From Candidatus Aminicenantota bacterium (GTDB lineage: Bacteria; Acidobacteriota; Aminicenantia; UBA2199), in contig DAOVIP010000100.1 in assembly GCA_030671465.1 (NCBI GenBank), positions 1 through 7,021 on the forward strand: DNA of 7,021 bases. The letters are read 5' to 3'. Shown piece after piece: positions 1 through 4,867 of the stretch. Within the stretch, counting starts at the first letter, position 1, and each line of letters starts with the position of its first letter. Both the position numbers and the translations under genes were made by a program. The notes below the pieces were generated by a model that saw only the letters and a program-made list of their open reading frames with translations, did no database searches and was not told where the DNA came from.

Positions 1-53
1 CACTCCATGCAATTTAATTGCTTTTTATATTATTAACAACGACACATCGGTTC

Positions 54-73
54 AAAAGTTCTGATGAACTTTT
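54..73. other. Perfect 8-bp inverted repeat in AT-rich leader
   Basis: Arms AAAAGTTC (54-61) and GAACTTTT (66-73) pair perfectly around a TGAT loop. The arm GTTCAAAA also recurs as a direct repeat at 50-57 and 75-82, so the GTTC/GAAC motif appears four times in about 30 bases. It could be a weak terminator for an unseen upstream gene, since A and T runs flank it on both sides, or an operator. The stem is AT-rich and the T run is short and interrupted, so neither role is secure. Confidence 0.4.
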
Positions 74-121
74 CGTTCAAAAAACCGACTTGGTATTTAT
101 TTCATGCGGATATGTAACCAT

Positions 122-151
122 TTGGGAGTAATCGAGTATTCCCTATCTAAT
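122..151 (+). promoter_or_regulatory. Weak sigma70-like promoter candidate for the nitroreductase gene
   Basis: TTGGGA (122-127; 4 of 6 matches to TTGACA) and TCTAAT (146-151; 5 of 6 matches to TATAAT) are separated by 18 bases, about 87 bases before the ATG. Two small inverted repeats follow in the leader: AAACC/GGTTT at 179-194 and TGGTT/AACCA at 209-225. The second lies directly before the ribosome binding site. The region is AT-rich, so chance matches are likely. Confidence 0.25.
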
Positions 152-226
152 TGAGTGAATCGTGATCCGGAATAAACCAAACCTCTTATGGTTTCGTAAA
201 ATGACTGGTGGTTGAACCTTAACCAT

Positions 227-233
227 AGGAGGT
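227..233 (+). promoter_or_regulatory. Strong Shine-Dalgarno site of the nitroreductase gene
   Basis: AGGAGGT is a full-strength anti-16S match ending four bases before the ATG at 238. It fixes this start over any downstream ATG. It is the strongest ribosome binding site in the window. Confidence 0.8.
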
Positions 234-237
234 ATAT

Positions 238-1233
238 ATGATCAAGCAATTTGTCCGAATATTTAGCACTATAATTTTGTTGTTAATCTTTAGCGGAAAT
301 GTAGGTGCCGAAGACCAGAAAGCCAGCTACACATCCGAGCAGGAATACCTTTTCAATATCTTCACCAGCCGGCGTTCGGTGCGGGCCTACAAGCCCGATG
401 CCATACCCGATGAACATATCAAAAAAATCCTGGATATCGCTCGCTCCGCCCCCACATCCGGAAACCAGCAGCCCTGGAAATTCCTGGTGGTTAAAAACCG
501 GAAAAAGCTGGATGAATTAAAAAATGCCTGCATTGACCGGTCTTTGACGCGGGCCAGGATGAGCGGTACCCTGAACGAGGAGCAGTTCAAGACCCGTGAA
601 AAGAGCATCCGTGACTACTATGAAAAAACCCTGTCCGCTCCGGTTTACATCGTGGTACTGGTGAACAAACAGTGCAAATATCCCGCCTATACCAAACACG
701 ACGGCCCCCTGGCTGCAGGATATCTGATGATTGCGGCCCGGTCCCTGGGATATGGCACGGTCTATTACACCGATTCCATCCCCGAAGATTTAACCATGAA
801 GGTTTTCAATATTCCCGAGCAGTTCGAACGGATCTGCATCACCCCGCTGGGCATACCGGAAACCTGGCCAAAATCTCCCCAGAAAAAAGCCCTGGGAGAA
901 TTCGTGGTAATGGAAAAATTCGTCAAGGGCGTTAATTATTCCGAAGCTAAAATCAGAAAGGCCATCCAACTGGATGCCAAAATCCTGGAAACCTATACCG
1001 GTAAATACGAGTTTCAACCGGGTTTCGCACTGACCGTCAGCCTGGAAAGCGGCCGGCTTTTTGCCCAGGCCACCGGCCAGCAAAAACTGGAAATATTTGC
1101 GGAATCAGAAACCGATTTCTTCTGGAAAGTGGTCGATGCCCAGATCAACTTCAACAAGGATAAAACCGGCAAGGTCATTGGCCTCACCCTTCACCAGGGC
1201 GGCCGGGACATGCCAGCCAAAAAAACAGAGTAG
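238..1233 (+). CDS. Exported nitroreductase-family protein with C-terminal DUF3471-like domain
   Basis: A 331-residue protein in three parts. Residues 1-24 form a Sec-type signal peptide (K3/R7, a hydrophobic stretch at about 8-19, and a likely cut after VGA at 22-24). Residues about 38-210 are an FMN-dependent nitroreductase domain, with the flavin-phosphate motif RRSVR (45-49), APTSGNQQPW (71-80) and the helix LAAGYLMIAARSLGYG (158-173). Residues about 245-328 resemble DUF3471 (YTGKYEFQPGF at 253-263, GRLFAQATGQ at 272-281, LHQGGRDMPAK at 318-328), a module usually attached to serine beta-lactamase-like proteins. The family reduces nitro groups, quinones or flavins with NAD(P)H, normally in the cytoplasm. 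A signal peptide on such a protein is unusual because FMN and NAD(P)H are cytoplasmic. No twin-arginine motif is present, so export as an unfolded chain is inferred. The substrate is unknown. The start is set by AGGAGGT at 227-233. The next gene begins 73 bases downstream and appears to have its own promoter. Confidence 0.9.
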   Translation: MIKQFVRIFSTIILLLIFSGNVGAEDQKASYTSEQEYLFNIFTSRRSVRAYKPDAIPDEHIKKILDIARSAPTSGNQQPWKFLVVKNRKKLDELKNACIDRSLTRARMSGTLNEEQFKTREKSIRDYYEKTLSAPVYIVVLVNKQCKYPAYTKHDGPLAAGYLMIAARSLGYGTVYYTDSIPEDLTMKVFNIPEQFERICITPLGIPETWPKSPQKKALGEFVVMEKFVKGVNYSEAKIRKAIQLDAKILETYTGKYEFQPGFALTVSLESGRLFAQATGQQKLEIFAESETDFFWKVVDAQINFNKDKTGKVIGLTLHQGGRDMPAKKTE

Positions 1234-1258
1234 ATAAACAGATACTGAATTTCCATAC

Positions 1259-1286
1259 TTGCATTAAGTCCAATATTCGATATAAT
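1259..1286 (+). promoter_or_regulatory. Sigma70-like promoter candidate for the barrel gene
   Basis: A perfect TATAAT (1281-1286) lies 16 bases after TTGCAT (1259-1264; 3 of 6 matches to TTGACA) in the short gap after the nitroreductase stop codon. Transcription would start near 1293, leaving a leader of only about 14 bases before the ATG at 1307. This suggests the barrel gene is not dependent on read-through from the upstream gene. Confidence 0.45.
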
Positions 1287-1306
1287 GATGATTTATATAT
1301 TTAGAA

Positions 1307-2425
1307 ATGACAATGGATTCAAGGCAAGGACAATTGCGGAACCTATCGGTACTGCTGGTGATAATCATCAGCACTGCTTCGTTGATTTTCGGATCAGATC
1401 AAGAAAAAGACAAGGAATCAAGGTTTAAAACCCGGTTCCTTCCCCTGCCCGTGTTGTTTTACCGGCCTCAGACTTCACTGGCCTTCGGCGCCCAGGTTAA
1501 AACCATTTTCAGACTGGGTAGAAACAAACATCTCACCCGGCCCTCAACCATAACCCCCGAGGTCATCTATACCATCAACAAACAGTTTATCACCAAATTG
1601 TTATCCGATATTTATCTGGCTGAAAACCAGTGGCACCTGAACTCTCGGGTGGATTTCCGCAAATTCCCGGACCTGTTTTACGGTATCGGCAATCAAACCT
1701 CTCTGGAATCAGAGGAAGCCTATACCTCCCAGGCCTGGGACCTATATCTGAGAGGGGAACACCATATCGGCTCCAGCTTTCATCTGGGTGGTCATTTTCA
1801 TTTATATGACTGGCAACTGACCGAAAAGAAAACCGGGGGGATGCTGGATAGCGGCTCCGTACCCGGCAGTGAGGATGGTACAGCATCCGGATTGGGAATC
1901 CAGCTCAGATACGATACCCGGGATCATATCTTTTACCCCATGAAAGGAGAATTTTTTGAGATTAAATTTACCTTCTATCACCATGCCCTGGGCAGTAGCA
2001 CTGATTTTTCCTGTTTAACCATTGACCTGCGCAAATACCTGCCCCTGTCCTCCAAACAGGTTCTGGCCTTTCAACTGCTTTTGGAATCCCAAACCGGTGA
2101 GGTCCCCTTCCCCCTGATGAACCGGCTCGGCGGCCAGGACCATTTGCGGGGATATTACAGCGGACGCTTCCGGGACAAAAATCTGTTTCTGATTCAGGCC
2201 GAATGGCGCTATGCCCTGTTCTGGCGTATCGGCGTCTCGCTTTTCGCAGCTATGGGCCAGGTGGCAGACACACTCAGTCATCTAAACTCTGAAAACTTCA
2301 ATTACAGCCTCGGATTCGGGCTGCGATATTTATACAATAAACGGGAATCCCTCTATGCCCGCATGGATTTCGGCTGGGGTTCTGACAGCAGCGGGGTCTA
2401 CATGGAGGGGGATGAGGCTTTTTAG
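1307..2425 (+). CDS. Barrel-only Omp85/BamA-TamA superfamily outer-membrane protein
   Basis: A 372-residue protein with a signal peptide (hydrophobic residues about 13-28) and then beta-barrel sequence only. Family marks are LGGQDHLRGYYSGRF (274-288), which holds the L/V-R-G-Y/F motif of the conserved extracellular loop 6, the strand-turn YDTRDHIFYPMKGEFFEIKF (202-221), and a C-terminal phenylalanine (372) matching the beta-signal recognised by the BAM machinery. No POTRA repeats fit between the signal peptide and the barrel, so this is not BamA or TamA itself. Such proteins may secrete, insert or anchor partners, but the role here is unknown. The start is uncertain. ATG 1307 and ATG 1313 lack a clear ribosome binding site. 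TTG 1334 has AAGG (1321-1324) and AAGGA (1326-1330) upstream and would give a compact signal peptide beginning MRNLSVLL. The gene ends tail-to-tail with the tautomerase gene, and the two overlap by four bases. Confidence 0.87.
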   Translation: MTMDSRQGQLRNLSVLLVIIISTASLIFGSDQEKDKESRFKTRFLPLPVLFYRPQTSLAFGAQVKTIFRLGRNKHLTRPSTITPEVIYTINKQFITKLLSDIYLAENQWHLNSRVDFRKFPDLFYGIGNQTSLESEEAYTSQAWDLYLRGEHHIGSSFHLGGHFHLYDWQLTEKKTGGMLDSGSVPGSEDGTASGLGIQLRYDTRDHIFYPMKGEFFEIKFTFYHHALGSSTDFSCLTIDLRKYLPLSSKQVLAFQLLLESQTGEVPFPLMNRLGGQDHLRGYYSGRFRDKNLFLIQAEWRYALFWRIGVSLFAAMGQVADTLSHLNSENFNYSLGFGLRYLYNKRESLYARMDFGWGSDSSGVYMEGDEAF

Positions 2426-2628
2426 TCCGCCGACAACTTCTTGCGGTATTCCAGAACCGGCAGGCCGGCAATACCGTAGTTTTCAAAAGCCATTTCATTG
2501 ATGATCACCCGAACCCGTTCCAATGGAATCTGCAGGGTTGAGGTAATGGATTCGGTCACCTTTTTAATTAATTCTTTTTTTTGTTCACTATCCCGTCCTT
2601 CCAGCATCTGAATGGTCACAATGGGCAT
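2422..2628 (-). CDS. 4-oxalocrotonate tautomerase (4-OT) family protein
   Basis: A 68-residue protein, typical for the small 4-OT subunits that assemble as hexamers in the cytoplasm. After removal of Met, Pro1 is the expected catalytic base. Counting from it, Arg11 (in LEGR, as in classic 4-OT) and Arg39 (in RVRVIINEM) are in place. The usual Phe50 is Tyr50 (ENYGIAG), a conservative change in the active-site wall. The chemistry is keto-enol tautomerisation of an unsaturated 2-oxo acid or a similar compound. No aromatic meta-cleavage genes are nearby, so the substrate is unknown. The start is supported by AAGGAG (minus-strand reading of 2635-2640), six bases from the ATG, and by a well-formed promoter just upstream. 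The stop codon (2424-2422) overlaps that of the convergent barrel gene, leaving no intergenic space. Confidence 0.9.
   Translation of the reverse strand: MPIVTIQMLEGRDSEQKKELIKKVTESITSTLQIPLERVRVIINEMAFENYGIAGLPVLEYRKKLSAD
2444..2476. terminator. Stem-loop inside the tautomerase gene, possible terminator of the barrel gene
   Basis: CGGTATT (2444-2450) pairs perfectly with AATACCG (2470-2476). Inside it, CCGG (2457-2460) pairs with CCGG (2465-2468). On the plus strand the structure starts 18 bases after the barrel stop codon and is followed by TAGTTTTC, which contains a short T run. With overlapping stop codons, any terminator for either gene must lie within the neighbouring coding sequence, and this is the best candidate seen. 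The short T run and the internal asymmetry keep confidence low. Confidence 0.3.
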
Positions 2629-2649
2629 GTTTCACTCCTTATTCTGGCC

Positions 2650-2678
2650 ATTATAAATGAATGGAAACGAGAAATCAA
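2650..2678 (-). promoter_or_regulatory. Sigma70-like promoter of the tautomerase gene
   Basis: Read on the minus strand, TTGATT (2678-2673; 4 of 6 matches to TTGACA) is followed after 17 bases by a perfect TATAAT (2655-2650). Transcription would start near 2643, giving a leader of about 15 bases that holds AAGGAG. Spacing, the -10 match and the position relative to the gene all agree, making this the best promoter in the window. Confidence 0.55.
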
Positions 2679-2690
2679 AGACAGAATCAC

Positions 2691-2718
2691 TTGTGTTTTT
2701 CCGGCTTTTTGATACAAT
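2691..2718 (+). promoter_or_regulatory. Promoter candidate for the homocysteine methyltransferase/MTHFR gene
   Basis: TTGTGT (2691-2696; 3 of 6 matches) and TACAAT (2713-2718; 5 of 6 matches) are 16 bases apart, on the strand opposite to the tautomerase promoter. The predicted leader of about 40 bases contains GGGA (2733-2736), which can pair with TCCC (2741-2744). The CCC at 2742-2744 could instead pair with GGG at 2751-2753 next to the start codon. The two pairings exclude each other, but both are very short. No SAM or cobalamin riboswitch fits in this space. Confidence 0.35.
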
Positions 2719-2764
2719 GGGATTTTATTGATGGGAGGAATCCCTATTCGGGGCAGAGTAAACC

Positions 2765-4600
2765 ATGACCAAGAAAGAACTGGAAAAACGTCTGAAAGAT
2801 TCGGTATTGCTGTTGGACGGTGCCATGGGCACCATGCTCTACTCCAAGGGGATTTTTATCAATCAGTGTTTTGATGAACTGAACTTGTCAAGACCGGACC
2901 TGATCAAAGAAATTCACCGGGAATATGTGAACGCGGGCGCAGATTGCATTGAAACCAATACCTTTGGCGCCAACCGTTTGAAGCTCGGCAAGCACGGTTT
3001 CGGTGAAAAACTTGAAACCATAAATGCCACCGGGGCGGCTCTGGCCCGGGAGATTGCCGGCGATAATGTACTGGTGGCCGGTTCAATCGGACCCCTGGGT
3101 GCAAGATTGGAACCCTTGGGACCACTGTCTTATCATGAGGCCAGAGACGCTTTTGAGGAACAGGCCTGGGCTCTTAATAAGGGAGGTGCGGATCTAATCA
3201 TTCTCGAGACTTTTCTGGACCTTTCAGAGATCCAGCAGGCCATACAGGGAGTCAGGGAGGCCTGCCAGCTGCCCGTGATAGCCTCCATGACCATCGGGGA
3301 TGACGGTAATTCCCTTTTCGGAACCGCTCCGGAAACCTTTACCCAACGACTGGACCAGTGGGGTGCTGATGTCATCGGTTTGAACTGCAGCGTTGGCCCC
3401 CAGGTCATGATGGAAACCCTGGAAAAGATCATCAAGACCACGACCAAGCCCATCTCGGTGATGCCCAATGCCGGCATACCCAAAATGGTGGATGGCCGTA
3501 ATTTTTACCTGGCCTCAGGTGAATATATGGCCGAATATACCCGCCGTTTTATTCAGGCCGGAGCCAAAATAGTCGGTGGCTGCTGCGGAACCACACCTGA
3601 ATACATCCGGGCCATGAGAAATGCCATCAGCTCCATTATCCCCCGAAAACCAACGGTTATGCTTACGGTGGATAAAAAAATCGAAAAAAAATCACCCCCG
3701 GTCCCTTTGGAAAAAAAGTCAAAATTTGACAAGAAAATCGCCCAAGGAGAATTTGTTACTTCAGCGGAGATCGTCCCGCCCCGGGGGGTCGATCCAAGCC
3801 GGGTATTGAAAGCAGTCAAGCGACTCAAGGAGAGCGGAGTGGATGCGGTGAATATTCCGGATGGCCCCCGGGCCCGTTCCCGGATGAGCGCCCAGTTCCT
3901 AAGCATTCTGATCGAGCGGAATATAGACATTGAGCCCATTCTTCACTACACCTGCCGGGACCGAAACCTGCTGGGAATGATGTCCGACATGATCGGTCTC
4001 AGTGCGGTGGGAATTAAAAACCTGCTGATCATCACCGGAGATCCACCCAAAATGGGAGACTACCCGGATGCCTCGGCTGTATTTGACGTGGATTCCATCG
4101 GACTGATCAACATGGTCAACAGCCTGAACCAGGGTGTTGACCTGGGAGGGAACAGCATCGGCCAGCCCACCAGATACCTGATCGGGGTGGGCGTAAATCC
4201 GGGAGCCATTGACATGGAGCGAGAAATCCGACGTTTCGAATGGAAGGTGAAGGCCGGGGCAGAATTTGCCATTACTCAGCCTATATTTGACCTGTCCCTG
4301 CTGTTGGACCTCTTGAAGGCCATCGAACATGCCCAGGTGCCACTGATTGCCGGTATCTGGCCGCTGGTCAGTCTAAACAATGCCGAATTCATGAACAATG
4401 AAGTGCCCGGTGCCTCGGTTCCGGCTGAGATCATGGAACGCATGCGCCGGGCCGACCGAAAAAATCAGGCCCTACAGGAGGGCCTTGAAATCGCCCGGGA
4501 AATGGTATTGCAGGTCAGGGACCATGTCCAGGGAATTCAGGTATCGACCCCGTTCGGAAAGGTATCCCATGTGCTGGAAGTTTTGTCGGTTCTGGAATAG
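2765..4600 (+). CDS. yitJ: Bifunctional homocysteine S-methyltransferase / methylenetetrahydrofolate reductase
   Basis: A 611-residue fusion of the YitJ type. Residues about 1-290 are a homocysteine S-methyltransferase domain: LLLDGAMGTML (15-25), ETNTFGAN (63-70) and the three zinc-ligand cysteines, C208 in LNCSVGP and C273-C274 in GGCCGTTPE. A lysine-rich linker (about 303-325) leads to a methylenetetrahydrofolate reductase domain (about 328-605). There SAEIVPPRG (333-341) carries the Glu matching the catalytic Glu28 of E. coli MetF, ITGDPP (423-428) carries the Asp near the FAD, and AITQPIFD (502-509) carries the folate-site Gln. The reductase makes 5-methyl-tetrahydrofolate, and the transferase methylates homocysteine to methionine in the cytoplasm. 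The methyl-folate- and cobalamin-binding domains of MetH are absent, so how the methyl group passes between the two halves is not explained by this protein alone. ATG 2765 is the first possible start, since an in-frame stop lies at 2759-2761, but its ribosome binding site is weak. The symbol is by family resemblance. Confidence 0.92.
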   Translation: MTKKELEKRLKDSVLLLDGAMGTMLYSKGIFINQCFDELNLSRPDLIKEIHREYVNAGADCIETNTFGANRLKLGKHGFGEKLETINATGAALAREIAGDNVLVAGSIGPLGARLEPLGPLSYHEARDAFEEQAWALNKGGADLIILETFLDLSEIQQAIQGVREACQLPVIASMTIGDDGNSLFGTAPETFTQRLDQWGADVIGLNCSVGPQVMMETLEKIIKTTTKPISVMPNAGIPKMVDGRNFYLASGEYMAEYTRRFIQAGAKIVGGCCGTTPEYIRAMRNAISSIIPRKPTVMLTVDKKIEKKSPPVPLEKKSKFDKKIAQGEFVTSAEIVPPRGVDPSRVLKAVKRLKESGVDAVNIPDGPRARSRMSAQFLSILIERNIDIEPILHYTCRDRNLLGMMSDMIGLSAVGIKNLLIITGDPPKMGDYPDASAVFDVDSIGLINMVNSLNQGVDLGGNSIGQPTRYLIGVGVNPGAIDMEREIRRFEWKVKAGAEFAITQPIFDLSLLLDLLKAIEHAQVPLIAGIWPLVSLNNAEFMNNEVPGASVPAEIMERMRRADRKNQALQEGLEIAREMVLQVRDHVQGIQVSTPFGKVSHVLEVLSVLE

Positions 4601-4607
4601 AAAAACA

Positions 4608-4628
4608 TAAATCGTAAGTCGTAAATCG
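4608..4628 (+). repeat. Three tandem heptamers after the fusion-enzyme stop codon
   Basis: The units TAAATCG (4608-4614), TAAGTCG (4615-4621) and TAAATCG (4622-4628) are directly tandem, differing by one base in the middle copy. They begin seven bases after the stop codon at 4598-4600. Function is unknown. Low-complexity slippage or part of a larger intergenic repeat is possible. Confidence 0.75.
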
Positions 4629-4650
4629 AGACAGGTGGCTGAATACGGAA

Positions 4651-4810
4651 CTCCAGGGGCTGGCGTAGCAAACCATCTCCGGAACGGCTTGTGAAAGCAT
4701 TTTCTCGAATATCGAAAAATGCTGGAACGCTCCCAAAAATGAGAACATTTTTGGGTAAAGTGAAGGAGATGTTTGTGAAAGCCCGCGGGAGCCCGACAAC
4801 TGATCCGGAG
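4651..4810. other. Nested-palindrome block: structured RNA or REP/MITE-like intergenic element
   Basis: Complementary arms nest in order. CTCC (4651-4654) pairs with GGAG (4807-4810). GGGCT (4657-4661) pairs with AGCCC (4790-4794). CAAACCATCTCC (4669-4680) pairs with GGAGATGTTTG (4765-4775) with one bulged C. Inside are two hairpins. One has outer arms 4696-4703/4716-4723 and inner arms 4705-4708/4712-4715, giving 12 pairs with one bulged C. The other has a perfect 10-bp stem, 4732-4741 with 4746-4755, and an AGAA loop. TTGTGAAAGC is repeated directly at 4689-4698 and 4773-4782. Neither hairpin is followed by a T run, so they are not ordinary terminators. The block contains no convincing gene. 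It matches the form of a noncoding RNA or a dispersed non-autonomous repeat, but sequence copies elsewhere cannot be seen from this window. Confidence 0.5.
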
Positions 4811-4860
4811 AACTAGAACTAAGATAAAGGTTAAGAAAAAAACTCTGTTTGTTTTTTTTT
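4810..4860 (+). repeat. Micro-repeats and T9 run upstream of the phosphatase gene
   Basis: GAACTA is tandemly doubled (4810-4815, 4816-4821). AAGGTTAAG follows at 4827-4835; its GGTTAAG core recurs in the tandem repeat at the end of the window. A run of seven A (4836-4842) and a run of nine T (4852-4860) flank CTCTGTTTG and can form a weak AT hairpin, which might act as a poor terminator for the upstream gene. No good promoter for the phosphatase gene was found here. Confidence 0.5.
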
Positions 4861-4867
4861 ATCCTGT

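Noticed and set aside
1..237. Possible small gene in the first 237 bases
   Set aside because: The region is AT-rich and has no open frame of useful length with a ribosome binding site in either direction. Only small repeats and weak promoter-like boxes were seen.
238..310. Twin-arginine (Tat) export signal on the nitroreductase
   Set aside because: The N-terminus has single K and R residues but no RR pair before the hydrophobic stretch, so a Sec-type signal fits better.
2629..2764. SAM-sensing riboswitch upstream of the methionine-related fusion gene, as known for some Bacillus yitJ genes
   Set aside because: The leader after the predicted promoter is only about 40 bases and lacks the conserved core and terminator stems of SAM riboswitches.
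3133..4330. Several long antisense frames (3483-3133, 3939-3553, 4330-3899) inside the homocysteine methyltransferase/MTHFR gene
   Set aside because: They are shadows of a strongly supported 611-residue gene, and their translations show no family motifs.
4732..4755. Perfect 10-bp hairpin as an intrinsic terminator of the fusion gene
   Set aside because: The bases after the stem are TAAAGTGAAGG, with no T run, and it lies more than 130 bases after the stop codon inside a larger fold.
4515..4799. 94-residue antisense reading frame across the end of the fusion gene and the intergenic block
   Set aside because: It overlaps a confident gene and the palindromic block, has no ribosome binding site that stands out and no recognisable domain. 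It looks like a chance frame through the repeat.
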